Below, in pieces: positions 17,042 to 25,036 of a stretch of 30,324 nt of DNA; within the stretch, counting starts at the first letter, position 1; every line of letters starts with the position of its first letter. The notes under the pieces are model-generated. The model was not told the DNA's origin and ran no database searches. It saw only the letters and a list, made by a program, of their open reading frames with translations. Both the position numbers and the translations under genes were made by a program. This DNA comes from an uncultured Pseudomonadota bacterium (GTDB taxonomy: Bacteria > Pseudomonadota > Gammaproteobacteria > Burkholderiales > Casimicrobiaceae). The stretch is taken from positions 1 through 30,324 of the forward strand of contig CALFEY010000250.1 in the NCBI GenBank assembly GCA_937958295.1. The letters run 5' to 3'.

Positions 17042-17674
17042 CTAGCGCTGCTCGAGGAGCCCCAGCTCCGTGAACGCCGCCCGCGCGCCGTCCACGCCCA
17101 CCACGCGCCGCGCGACGAGCCCGAGGCGCGCCGCCGCCTCCACGTTGATCGTGTTGTCGTCGATGAAGAGCACGCGGTGCGCGGGCACGCCGAGCTCGGC
17201 CAGCACGTGCTCGAAGTAGTCGGCGTCGGGCTTGAGCTTGCCCACCTGGTGGGACGGGAAGTTGTGGTGGAACGCATCGGCGAGCGACCACGCGTTCGCG
17301 AAGCGCTCCCAGTGGATCTCGTTGGTGTTCGACACGCTGGCGATGCGGTAGCGGCTGCGCATCTGCGCGAGGAGCTCGAGCGCGCCGGGGAACACGGCCC
17401 GCGGCCACCACGTGAAGGCCTCGATGAACTCGCCATGCGGCACGGGGAGCGCGAATTCCTCCACGAGCGAGACGGCGAACTCGTCGCGGCCGATGCGGCC
17501 CGTCTCGAAGCGGCGCACGGCCTCCGAATGCAGCCAGCGTCGCCACAGCTCGTCGGTAGATCCCAACGCCGGAGCCCATTCGAGCATCTTGGCCACGCCG
17601 GCCAGCTCGATGAGCACGCCGCCCAGGTCGAACAGCACGACGTCGATGTCGCGCGCAGAGTCAGCGGATAGCAA
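17042..17674 (-). CDS. HAD-superfamily (YihX-like, subfamily IA) hydrolase
   Basis: About 210 residues if the TTG at 17674 is the start, which gives M-LSADSARDIDVVLFDLGGV. No ATG is available near the conserved N-terminus, and the open frame further upstream is a shadow of the AEC gene. A GTG at 17638 is possible but begins almost inside motif I. Motif I is FDLGGVLIE with the nucleophile Asp; the usual second Asp is Gly, as in YihX-type proteins. Motif II is SVSNTNEIHW, motif III GKLKPDADYF and motif IV FIDDNTINVEAA. This predicts a small-molecule phosphatase, possibly for sugar phosphates. The first 14 bases overlap the end of the AEC transporter gene, supporting coupled translation. Confidence 0.82.
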   Translation of the reverse strand: MLSADSARDIDVVLFDLGGVLIELAGVAKMLEWAPALGSTDELWRRWLHSEAVRRFETGRIGRDEFAVSLVEEFALPVPHGEFIEAFTWWPRAVFPGALELLAQMRSRYRIASVSNTNEIHWERFANAWSLADAFHHNFPSHQVGKLKPDADYFEHVLAELGVPAHRVLFIDDNTINVEAAARLGLVARRVVGVDGARAAFTELGLLEQR

Positions 17675-18536
17675 GGGCGAGTCCCACGGGAACGAAGAGC
17701 ACGGCCATGACGTTGCCGATGAGCACGATGGACGCCACCTTGCCGGGCTCCTGCTTGAACTGCTCGGCGACCATGAAGTTGAGCACCGCCGGCGGCAGCA
17801 CGGAGAAGAGAACAAGGAGCCCGCGCTGCATTTCGTCCAGGCCGAGCAGCGGCGCCAGCGCCAGCGCTGCGGCGAGGCCCGCGAGCGGGCACACGATGCC
17901 CCCTATCACGCCGAGGTGCCAGTCCGACCAGCGCACCTCGGCCAGGCGCACGCCGAGGGAGAGCAGCATCATCGGGATGAGGGCATCGCCGATCAGGCGG
18001 ATGCCCACCTGCATCCACTCGGGCATCGGCGGATGGGTGAGCGCGAAGGCGAATCCCACGATCGTCGAGCCCACCATCGGATTGCGCAAGAGGTTGCCGA
18101 AGCGGGCGCGATGGTCCATGAGCCAGGTGCCGAAGGTGAAGTGGATGAGGTTCGAGATGGTGAAGAGCGCCACCATGGCCGAGAACCCCGCCTGGCCGAA
18201 GGCGAGCACGGCGAGGGGCAGGCCCATGTTGCCGCAGTTGTTGAACATCATCGGCGGGCCGAAAGTGCGGAAGTCGACCTTGAGGAGCCTCGCCACGGGC
18301 CAGGCGAGCAATCCGGACCCCAGCACCACGCCCACGCTGCCGACCATCAGCAGGAGGTTCGCGCGCACGTCGAACTCCTTGCTCGCGAGTGCCGAAAACA
18401 CGAGCGCGGGCGCGAGGATGGTCATCGAAAGGCGATTGACCTGCGTCATGTCGGGCTTCGCCCGACGCGCATATGCGTAGCCCACCACGATCACCACGAG
18501 CACCGGCAGGAAGATGCCGAGGATGCGCTCGATCAT
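17661..18536 (-). CDS. AEC-family (auxin efflux carrier type) transporter
   Basis: 291 residues from ATG 18536 (MIERILGIFLPVLVVIVVGYAYAR, quoted here only as the start MIERILGIF). The protein is hydrophobic throughout, with about ten membrane helices in two halves. It shows the family features RLSMTILAPALVFSALAS near residue 45 and FNNCGNMGLPLAVLAFG near residue 108, where NCGNMGLP is the characteristic broken-helix motif. AEC proteins in bacteria export or import small carboxylates such as malonate or malate; the substrate here is unknown. It starts 16 bases after hslU ends and its 3' end overlaps the HAD hydrolase gene. Confidence 0.9.
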   Translation of the reverse strand: MIERILGIFLPVLVVIVVGYAYARRAKPDMTQVNRLSMTILAPALVFSALASKEFDVRANLLLMVGSVGVVLGSGLLAWPVARLLKVDFRTFGPPMMFNNCGNMGLPLAVLAFGQAGFSAMVALFTISNLIHFTFGTWLMDHRARFGNLLRNPMVGSTIVGFAFALTHPPMPEWMQVGIRLIGDALIPMMLLSLGVRLAEVRWSDWHLGVIGGIVCPLAGLAAALALAPLLGLDEMQRGLLVLFSVLPPAVLNFMVAEQFKQEPGKVASIVLIGNVMAVLFVPVGLALAIR

Positions 18537-18552
18537 GGCGATCGAGGCGCGA

Positions 18553-19884
18553 TCAGAGAATGTACTTGGCGAGGTTGTCGTCGCCGGCGATACCCGCCAG
18601 CGTGGCGTCGACGAATGCTGCATCGATTGCCACGTGCTCGCCCGTGCGCCGCGCGGCGTGGTACGACACGTCGTCGAGCAGGCGCTCCATCACCGTGTAC
18701 AGCCGCCGGGCACCGATGTTCTCTTGCTTGTCGTTGACCGCGAAGGCGATCTCCGCCAGGCGCCGGATGCCGTCGGGCTGGAACTCGAGGTGCACCTGCT
18801 CGGTGGCGAGCAGGGCGGCGTATTGCCGGGTGAGGCACGCATCCGTGGCGGTGAGGATCATCTCGAAGTCGGACACCGACAGCGGCGAGAGCTCCACGCG
18901 GATCGGGAAGCGCCCCTGCAACTCAGGGATGAGATCCGAGGGCTTGGACAGGTGGAACGCGCCCGACGCGATGAACAGGATGTGATCGGTCTTGACCATG
19001 CCGTACTTGGTGGTCACGGTGGTGCCTTCCACGATCGGCAGGAGGTCGCGCTGCACCCCCTGGCGCGAGACGTCGGCGCCGTGCGCGTCGGAGCGCGAGG
19101 CGATCTTGTCCATCTCGTCCAAGAACACGATGCCGTGCTGCTCGGCGGCGGCGAGCGCCCGGGTCTTGATGTCGTCTTCGTTGAGAAGGCGCGCTGCCTC
19201 CTCGTCGGTGAGGGTCTTCATCGCCTCGACCACGGTCATCTTGCGCAGCTTCTTGCGACCCGAGCCCATCTGCTGGAACATGCCCTGGATCTGGCTCGTG
19301 AGCTCTTCCATCCCCGGCGGGGCCATGATCTCCATCTGCGCCGGCAGCGCGGAGACCTCGATCTCCACCTCGCGGTCGTCGAGCGCGCCTTCGCGCAGCA
19401 TCTTGCGGAATTTCTGTCGTGTGGCGCTATCGGTGGGCTTGAGGTCGGCGAAATTCACCTCGCGCACGGGCGGGATCAGCACGTCGAGCAGGCGCTCCTC
19501 CGCGTTGTCCGCGGCACGGTCGCGCACCTTGCGCGTCTCCGCCTCGCGGGTCTCCTTGATCGCCACTTCCACCAGGTCGCGGATGATGGTGTCGACGTCG
19601 CGGCCGACGTAGCCCACTTCCGTGAACTTGGTGGCCTCGACCTTCACGAACGGGGCGTCGGCGAGCCGCGCGAGGCGGCGCGCGATCTCGGTCTTGCCCA
19701 CGCCGGTGGGACCGATCATCAGGATGTTCTTCGGCGTGATCTCCTGGCGCAGCGGCTCGGGCACCTGCTGCCGGCGCCAGCGGTTGCGCAGCGCGATGGC
19801 CACGGCGCGCTTGGCAGCTTGTTGCCCGACGATGTGCTTGTCGAGCTCGGAGACGATCTCTTCGGGGGTCATGCGCGAGGACAT
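18553..19884 (-). CDS. hslU: ATP-dependent protease ATPase subunit HslU
   Basis: 443 residues from ATG 19884 (MSSRMTPEEIVSELDKHIVG), the same length as E. coli HslU; an ATG at 19872 is an alternative. HslU is the hexameric unfoldase that feeds proteins to the HslV peptidase in the cytoplasm. Walker A is GPTGVGKT (58-65), preceded by ITPKNILMI; Walker B is GIVFLDEMDKIA; the pore loop is KFTEVGYVGRDVD. The I-domain contains ADNAEERLLDVLIPP. The C-terminal tail AKYIL is the peptide that inserts into HslV. Unusually, hslV is not next to it: it lies at 29058 on the other strand. hslU heads a minus-strand run with the AEC, HAD, TraB/GumN and DRL-like genes. Confidence 0.96.
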   Translation of the reverse strand: MSSRMTPEEIVSELDKHIVGQQAAKRAVAIALRNRWRRQQVPEPLRQEITPKNILMIGPTGVGKTEIARRLARLADAPFVKVEATKFTEVGYVGRDVDTIIRDLVEVAIKETREAETRKVRDRAADNAEERLLDVLIPPVREVNFADLKPTDSATRQKFRKMLREGALDDREVEIEVSALPAQMEIMAPPGMEELTSQIQGMFQQMGSGRKKLRKMTVVEAMKTLTDEEAARLLNEDDIKTRALAAAEQHGIVFLDEMDKIASRSDAHGADVSRQGVQRDLLPIVEGTTVTTKYGMVKTDHILFIASGAFHLSKPSDLIPELQGRFPIRVELSPLSVSDFEMILTATDACLTRQYAALLATEQVHLEFQPDGIRRLAEIAFAVNDKQENIGARRLYTVMERLLDDVSYHAARRTGEHVAIDAAFVDATLAGIAGDDNLAKYIL

Positions 19885-19993
19885 GGCGGAGCGCGGGCAG
19901 AAAGACGGGAGGGCGCCGGAACCTCGTGGCGGGCCGCAAATTGTACTGCACCGCGTCAACGGGGCTTGCTGCGGAAAATGCGACAATCCGCGC

Positions 19994-20527
19994 ATGAACT
20001 CGTGGCAACGCCTCTTCGCGTCCGTGGTCGCCGCCGCCCTGGCCGGGTGCGGATCGTCCGGCGGCCTCCAGGGGCTCGATGCCTACGTCGAGCGCGACGG
20101 CGGCCTCGTGGCCCGCCTGCACAGCCGCTCGTCGGCGATCTCCGGCACGGCTCGCGCGTTCGACTACCGCGACGGCGTGCAGGTGCAGCTTGCGGCGAGC
20201 AACCTGATCCCGGGTACCTACCGTCTCGTCCTGCACGAGCGAGGCAACTGCAGCTCTCCCAACCTGTACTCTGCCGGACCGGCGTGGGCGCCCCCCGGAT
20301 GGACCAAGCCCGCCGGCGACCTCCTGCCGAGCTTCTTCGTGGGCGAGGAAGGCACGGTGGCGGGCTACGTCGTGTACATCAAGGGCGTGAGCACGTCCGG
20401 CCCCAACACGATCCGCGGACGCTCCTTCGTGATCCACTCCGGCAATCTCGTGGGCGAGGCGTTCCCCGGGCAACCCAACAACCGCATGGCGTGCGGCGAG
20501 ATCGTCGACGGCAAGGCGCTTTTCTAA
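19994..20527 (+). CDS. SodC-like (Cu/Zn superoxide dismutase fold) lipoprotein lacking most metal ligands
   Basis: 177 residues with a lipoprotein signal peptide (lipobox LAGC, Cys19). The rest follows the Cu/Zn SOD pattern: IPGTYRLVLHERGNCSSP, SAGPAW, AGDLLPSFFVGEEGT, GRSFVIHSG and NNRMACGEI. Against the SOD pattern GTHGFHIHEFGDC, the first copper His is Val79 and the second is kept as His81. The bridging His is Ala97, the Zn-ligand His before GD is Pro106, while Asp109 and the last copper His (His148) remain. The disulfide pair (Cys86, Cys167) and the active-site Arg (Arg164) are kept. It is therefore unlikely to be a normal dismutase and may bind one metal or act structurally. It starts 109 bases from the divergent hslU and ends 14 bases before fabI. 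Confidence 0.75.
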   Translation: MNSWQRLFASVVAAALAGCGSSGGLQGLDAYVERDGGLVARLHSRSSAISGTARAFDYRDGVQVQLAASNLIPGTYRLVLHERGNCSSPNLYSAGPAWAPPGWTKPAGDLLPSFFVGEEGTVAGYVVYIKGVSTSGPNTIRGRSFVIHSGNLVGEAFPGQPNNRMACGEIVDGKALF

Positions 20528-20541
20528 GGATCGGAACGGGC

Positions 20542-21330
20542 ATGGGCTTTCTCTCGGATCGCAGGATCCTCATCACGGGCGTGCTGTCGAGCCGGTCCAT
20601 TGCCTACGGCGTGGCGAAGGCGTGCCAGCGCGAGGGGGCAAGCCTCGCGTTCACCTACGTGAACGACGACCTCAAGGATCGCGTGGTCAAGCTCGCCGCA
20701 GACTTTGGCAACGTGCCGGTGCTGCCCTGCGACGTCGCCCGCGACGACGACATCGCCGCGCTGTTCGGCTCGCTGCAGCGGGAGTGGGGCGGGCTCGACG
20801 GCCTGCTCCACTCGATCGCCTTCGCCCCGCGCGAAGCGCTGTCCGGCGACTACCTCGAGGGCCTCTCGCGGGCTGCCTTCGCCACGGCGCACGACATATC
20901 GAGCTACAGCTTCGCGGCGCTGGCCAAGGGCGCGCGGCCGCTCATGCAGCAGCGCAATGCCGCGCTCGTCACCCTCTCCTATCTCGGCGCCGTGCGTGCC
21001 GTGTCCAACTACAACGTGATGGGCCTCGCCAAGGCGAGCCTCGAGGCGAACGTGCGTTATCTCGCTGCCACGCTCGGTCCCGAGCAGATCCGCGTCAACG
21101 GAATTTCCGCTGGCCCCGTCAAGACGCTCGCGGCCGCCGGGATCGCCGGCTTCTCGAAGATCCTGGGCTTCGTGGAGCGCGCCGCGCCCTTGCGCCGCAA
21201 TGTCACCATCGACGAGGTCGGCAACGTGGCGGCGTTCCTGCTCTCGCCCCTGGCAAGCGGCGTCACCGGCGAGATCACCTACGTCGATTGCGGCTTCTCC
21301 ACCGTGGCCGCCGGCCTCGGCGAACAGTAG
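20542..21330 (+). CDS. fabI: Enoyl-[acyl-carrier-protein] reductase (NADH) FabI
   Basis: 262 residues from ATG 20542. FabI carries out the last reduction of each fatty-acid elongation cycle, using NAD(P)H in the cytoplasm. The short-chain dehydrogenase fold opens with ILITGVLSSRSIAYGVAKAC, the FabI-type cofactor loop. The catalytic residues are visible in LSYLGA (Tyr147) and NYNVMGLAKAS (Tyr157, Lys164), which match E. coli Tyr146, Tyr156 and Lys163. The C-terminal AAFLLSPLASGVTGEITYVDCGF is typical. It starts 14 bases after the SodC-like gene and is followed after 41 bases by the FAD oxidoreductase, so it is probably in a four-gene operon. An in-frame upstream extension across hslU is a shadow. 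Confidence 0.95.
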   Translation: MGFLSDRRILITGVLSSRSIAYGVAKACQREGASLAFTYVNDDLKDRVVKLAADFGNVPVLPCDVARDDDIAALFGSLQREWGGLDGLLHSIAFAPREALSGDYLEGLSRAAFATAHDISSYSFAALAKGARPLMQQRNAALVTLSYLGAVRAVSNYNVMGLAKASLEANVRYLAATLGPEQIRVNGISAGPVKTLAAAGIAGFSKILGFVERAAPLRRNVTIDEVGNVAAFLLSPLASGVTGEITYVDCGFSTVAAGLGEQ

Positions 21331-21371
21331 GTCCGCCCGCTCGCGTGCGCGGCGTCCACACGCCCTCGGGC

Positions 21372-23021
21372 ATGGCTGCCGTCCCGTCCGTCGCGGAGCG
21401 CTTCGACGCCGTCGTCGTGGGCGCCGGCCACAACGGACTCACCTGCGCTGCCTACCTCGCGGCCGCCGGCATGCGCGTGTGCGTGGTGGAGCGCCGCGCC
21501 GTGGTGGGCGGGGCGGCCGTCACCGAGGAGTTCCATCCGGGCTTTCGCAATTCCACCGCGAGCTACACGGTCAGCCTGCTCGATCCCCGCGTGATCCGTG
21601 ACCTCCATCTCGCGCGGCACGGGCTCGTGGTGCGCGAGCGTCCCTTCTCCAACTTCCTGCCGCTGTCCACCGGACGCGGCGGCGGTTACCTCAAGGTCGG
21701 CGGCGGAGTGGAGGCCACGCAGGCGGAGATCGCCAAGTTCTCGCGCAAGGACGCGCAGGCCCTGCCGGCGTACTACGCGATGCTCGACCGCGTGGCGGCC
21801 ATCCTGCGCGGCCTGCTCGGCGTGACTCCGCCCAACGTGACCGCCGGCACCGCACACGACGTGGCCTTTGCCCTGGACCTGCTGCGCGCCAGCAAGGGCT
21901 TTCGCGCGCTGGACCTGTCCGCCCGCCGCGACCTGCTCGATCTCATGGCCAAGAGCGCCGGCGACGTCCTCGACCGCTGGTTCGAGAGCGCGCCGATCAA
22001 GGCGGCCTTTGGTTTCGATGCGGTGGTGGGCAACTTCGCGAGCCCCTACACGCCGGGGTCGGCGTACGTGCTCCTCCATCACGTGTTCGGCGAGGTCAAT
22101 GGCAAGCCGGGCCAGTGGGGACACGCCGTGGGCGGGATGGGCGCGATCACGCAGGCGATGGCCAAGGAATGCATCGCACGCGGCGTGACGATCCGCACGC
22201 GCTCGCCGGTGGCGCAGGTGCGCGTCGAGGGGGGACGGGCCACGGGCGTCGAGCTCGCCAACGGCGACGTCATCGCTGCGGCGCGCGTGGTGGCCAACGT
22301 CAACCCGAAGCTCCTCTTCGGCAAGCTCGTGGCGCCCGAGCACGTGCCCGACGACTTCCGCGCGCGCATGGCGGCGTATCGCTGCGGCTCGGGCACCTTC
22401 CGCATGAACGTGGCGCTGCGCGCGCTGCCCGACTTCGCGGTGTTGCCCGGTGCCACACCCCAGCCGCACCACAGCAGCGGCATCATCATGGCCCCTTCGC
22501 TCGATTACATGGAGCGCGCGTTCTTCGATGCAAAGACGACCGGCTGGTCGCGCGCCCCCATCGTGGAGGCGCTCATCCCTTCCACGGTCGACGACTCGCT
22601 CGCCCCGCCGGGCATGCACGTGGCGAGCCTCTTCTGCCAGCACGTGCACCCGGACCTGCCGTCGGTGCAGCCCGGCCGCACCTGGGACGATGCGCGTGAG
22701 GAGGTGGCCGACCTCATGGTGGCCACGGTCGATCGCTTTGCCCCGGGATTCGCCGCCAGCGTGCTCGGCCGGCGCATCCTCTCCCCGCTGGATCTCGAGC
22801 GCGAGTTCGGCCTCGTGGGCGGCGACATCTTCCATGGCGCGCTCACGCTCGACCAGCTCTTCAGCGCCCGCCCCGTGCTCGGCAGCGCCGCTTATCGCAT
22901 GCCGGTGCGCGGGTTGTACCTGTGCGGCTCCGGTGCGCACCCGGGCGGCGGCGTGACGGGCATTCCCGGCCGCAATGCCGCGCGCGAAATCGTGAAGGAC
23001 GCGCGGCGGAGGCGCCACTGA
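21372..23021 (+). CDS. Phytoene-dehydrogenase-type (PYROXD2-like) FAD-dependent oxidoreductase
   Basis: 549 residues from ATG 21372 (MAAVPSVAERFDAV...); an in-frame GTG at 21345 is possible. The dinucleotide-binding motif is VVVGAGHNGLTCAAYLAAAG (residues ~13-32), followed by VVERRAVVGGAAVTEEFHPG, the second FAD element of the family. The C-terminal FAD block GLYLCGSGAHPGGGVTGIPG is also clear. Members desaturate or oxidise isoprenoid-like or fatty substrates, but most bacterial proteins of this branch, like PYROXD2, have no known reaction. No carotenoid genes lie nearby, so a role in carotenoid synthesis is unlikely. Its position between fabI and an acyl-CoA ligase (4-base gap) suggests a lipid-related substrate, which is inference from context. 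Confidence 0.87.
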   Translation: MAAVPSVAERFDAVVVGAGHNGLTCAAYLAAAGMRVCVVERRAVVGGAAVTEEFHPGFRNSTASYTVSLLDPRVIRDLHLARHGLVVRERPFSNFLPLSTGRGGGYLKVGGGVEATQAEIAKFSRKDAQALPAYYAMLDRVAAILRGLLGVTPPNVTAGTAHDVAFALDLLRASKGFRALDLSARRDLLDLMAKSAGDVLDRWFESAPIKAAFGFDAVVGNFASPYTPGSAYVLLHHVFGEVNGKPGQWGHAVGGMGAITQAMAKECIARGVTIRTRSPVAQVRVEGGRATGVELANGDVIAAARVVANVNPKLLFGKLVAPEHVPDDFRARMAAYRCGSGTFRMNVALRALPDFAVLPGATPQPHHSSGIIMAPSLDYMERAFFDAKTTGWSRAPIVEALIPSTVDDSLAPPGMHVASLFCQHVHPDLPSVQPGRTWDDAREEVADLMVATVDRFAPGFAASVLGRRILSPLDLEREFGLVGGDIFHGALTLDQLFSARPVLGSAAYRMPVRGLYLCGSGAHPGGGVTGIPGRNAAREIVKDARRRRH

Positions 23022-23025
23022 CAGC

Positions 23026-24588
23026 GTGCCGCAGCCCACCGCCAACATCGCCACACTCCTCGCGCGCACCGCGCAGCGCTGGCCGCGGCTGCCCGCCGTG
23101 GCGCAGGGCACCGGCGTGCGCCACGACTACGCCGCGCTCGCACGCCGGGCGCGTGCGCTCGCCTCGCGCATGCAGGCGGCCGGGCTGCACGCCGGCGATC
23201 GGGTGGTGCTCGTGTCGCGCAATGTGCCCGCGTACATCGAGACCCTGTTCGCCTGCTGGATCGCCGGGCTCGTGGCCGTGCCGGTGAACGCCAAGCTGCA
23301 CGTGAAGGAGCTCGAGTTCGTGCTCACCGACAGTGGCGCGCGCTGGGCCTTCGCCGATGCCGCGTGGGCCGCGGCGATCCCGGCCACGGCGTCCCTCGAG
23401 CGCGTGGTGACGCTCGACGCCGCCGAGCACGAGGCGCTGGCCGTCGGCGAGCCGTCAGCGCCGATCACGCCGGTGGCGTACCACGACCCCGCGTGGCTCT
23501 TCTACACGAGCGGCACCACGGGCCGGCCCAAGGGCGTGGAGATCACCCACGGCAACCTCTTCGCCATGGGGCAGTGCTTCCTGTCCGACGTGGAGGCGAT
23601 CGCGCCGGGCGACGCGATCCTGCATCCCGCGCCGCTGTCGCACGGGTCGGGACTGTACGTGATCCCGCACGTCGCGCGCGGCGCGGTCAACGTCGTGCCC
23701 GAGTCGGGCGGCTTCGATCCGGCGGAGATCGCGTCGCTCGTCGGTGCCTTCGACGGCGCGCTCTTCTTCGCCGCGCCGACCATGCTGAAGCGGATGGTGG
23801 CGGCGGGCAGCCTCGCGCGCGACGATCTCCTGCAGCGCCTGAAGTGCATCGTGTACGGCGGCGGACCGATGTACGTGGCCGATTGCAAGGAGGCCTTTGC
23901 GCAGCTCGGGCCGCGCCTCGCGCAGATCTACGGCCAGGGCGAGTCGCCGATGACCATCACGGCGATGGACCGCCACCTGTTGCGCGCGGCGATCGACCAG
24001 GGCGACGACGTCCGCGTGGCCTCGGTGGGTTGCGCGCAGGCCGGCATCGAGGTGCGCGTGGCCGGGGCCGACGATGCCGCGCTGCCGGAGGGCGACGTCG
24101 GGGAAGTGCTGGTGCGCGGTCCCACCGTGATGCGCGGCTACTGGCGCAACCCGGAGGCCTCGGCGCGTGCGCTCGCCAACGGCTGGCTGCACACCGGCGA
24201 CCTTGGCGTGCTCGCCGCCGATGGCTTTGTCACGCTCAAGGACCGCAGCAAGGACCTCATCATCAGCGGCGGGTCCAACATCTATCCGCGCGAGGTGGAG
24301 GAGGCGCTCCTGCGCTCGCCCGACGTCGCGGAGGTCGCCGTGGTGGGTCGCGAGCACGCCGACTGGGGCGAAGAGGTCGTGGCCTGCGTGGTGGCGCACG
24401 GCGGCGTGCCCCGTGGCGAAGCCGCCGCACGCCTGGAGGCCGCCCTCGATGCGCTGTGCCTCGCGCAGATCGCGCGCTTCAAGCGGCCCAAGGCGTATGT
24501 ATTCGTGGAGGGCCTGCCCAAGAACAACACGGGCAAGGTCTTGAAGACGCTCCTGCGCGAGCACATCGCGGCGCCGTCGCGCCGGTAG
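23026..24588 (+). CDS. AMP-dependent acyl-CoA synthetase/ligase
   Basis: 520 residues from a GTG start at 23026, 4 bases after the previous stop and preceded by GGAGG about 13 bases upstream. It activates a carboxylic acid through an acyl-adenylate and transfers it to CoA. Class I adenylate-forming motifs are in order: the P-loop FYTSGTTGRPKG (about 158-169), YGQGESPMT, the hinge region GWLHTGDLG (about 386) and LKDRSKDLIISGGSNIYP, and the catalytic Lys504 in NNTGKVLK. These fit fatty-acid or aryl-acid CoA ligases of the FadD/FadK/benzoate type; the acid specificity is not visible. The tight link to the FAD oxidoreductase suggests that the two act on the same compound. Confidence 0.9.
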   Translation: MPQPTANIATLLARTAQRWPRLPAVAQGTGVRHDYAALARRARALASRMQAAGLHAGDRVVLVSRNVPAYIETLFACWIAGLVAVPVNAKLHVKELEFVLTDSGARWAFADAAWAAAIPATASLERVVTLDAAEHEALAVGEPSAPITPVAYHDPAWLFYTSGTTGRPKGVEITHGNLFAMGQCFLSDVEAIAPGDAILHPAPLSHGSGLYVIPHVARGAVNVVPESGGFDPAEIASLVGAFDGALFFAAPTMLKRMVAAGSLARDDLLQRLKCIVYGGGPMYVADCKEAFAQLGPRLAQIYGQGESPMTITAMDRHLLRAAIDQGDDVRVASVGCAQAGIEVRVAGADDAALPEGDVGEVLVRGPTVMRGYWRNPEASARALANGWLHTGDLGVLAADGFVTLKDRSKDLIISGGSNIYPREVEEALLRSPDVAEVAVVGREHADWGEEVVACVVAHGGVPRGEAAARLEAALDALCLAQIARFKRPKAYVFVEGLPKNNTGKVLKTLLREHIAAPSRR

Positions 24589-24671
24589 CCGGGCACCCTG
24601 CATTCGGTGGATCAGGCCGGGCGCTTCCGGACGCCGATTGCCACGCATGCGGCGCGTTCCGGCGGTTCGCG

Positions 24672-24677
24672 TAGAAT
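24672..24677 (+). promoter_or_regulatory. Possible -10 element for rnpB
   Basis: TAGAAT, five of six matches to TATAAT, ends 9 bases before the likely first base of RNase P RNA. No good -35 was seen, so the assignment is tentative. Confidence 0.35.
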
Positions 24678-24686
24678 TGCGCCTCC

Positions 24687-25034
24687 GAAGCCAGCCAGAC
24701 CGTCGCTGCCCGCTTTATCGCGGGTGGAGGAAAGTCCGGGCTCCACAGAGCGGGATGCGGGGTAACGCCCCGCCGCTATAAGCCGTCGTTCGCGACGGCC
24801 CAAGGCGAGGAATAGGGCCACAGAGACGAGTCGCCGGCCGCAAGGCCGGCGGGTGAAACGCGGCAACCTCCATCCGGAGCAACACCAAGTAAGCGGACAT
24901 TGAAGCTGCTCGCCGAGTCCGCGGGTAGGTGGCACGAGCGTCGCGGCAACGCGGCGCCTAGAGGAATGACGGCCATAGCGCATCGACAACGATGCGCCGT
25001 AACAGAACCCGGCTTATCGGCTGCGCTTCGGTTT
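24687..25034 (+). ncRNA. rnpB: RNase P RNA, bacterial class A
   Basis: About 348 bases; the RNA subunit of RNase P cleaves the 5' leader from pre-tRNAs. The conserved core is plain: GGAGGAAAGTCCGGGCTCC from about 24726 (region CR-I, including the P4 5' strand), then GGGTAACGCCCC, GGGTGAAACGCGGCAACCTCC and CCGGAGCAACACCAA. The 3' conserved region contains AGAGGAATGACGGCC and ACAGAACCCGGCTTATCG (about 25002-25019). The ends pair to form P1: GAAGCCAGCC at the 5' end with GGCTGcGCTTC near 25019-25029, with one bulged base. Exact ends are estimated from that pairing. The 3' end is only a few bases from the stop of the convergent pyrC gene. Open frames predicted across this region are not genes. 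Confidence 0.95.
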
Positions 25035-25036
25035 AC

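Noticed and set aside
17625..17660. HAD hydrolase seems to lack the second motif I aspartate (DLGG instead of DxD)
   Set aside because: YihX-type HAD proteins normally have DLGN or DLGG here, so this is not a loss of function sign.
19955..19994. Possible leaderless promoter (GACAAT at 19982-19987) for the SodC-like gene
   Set aside because: The hexamer is a fair -10 match and would place transcription start at the ATG, but no -35 at normal spacing is visible, so it is not listed as a feature.
20810..20830. FabI has Ala at the position of E. coli Gly93, which is linked to inhibitor resistance
   Set aside because: Ala at this position (HSIAFA) is common in wild-type FabI proteins such as that of Staphylococcus aureus, so nothing can be inferred about resistance.
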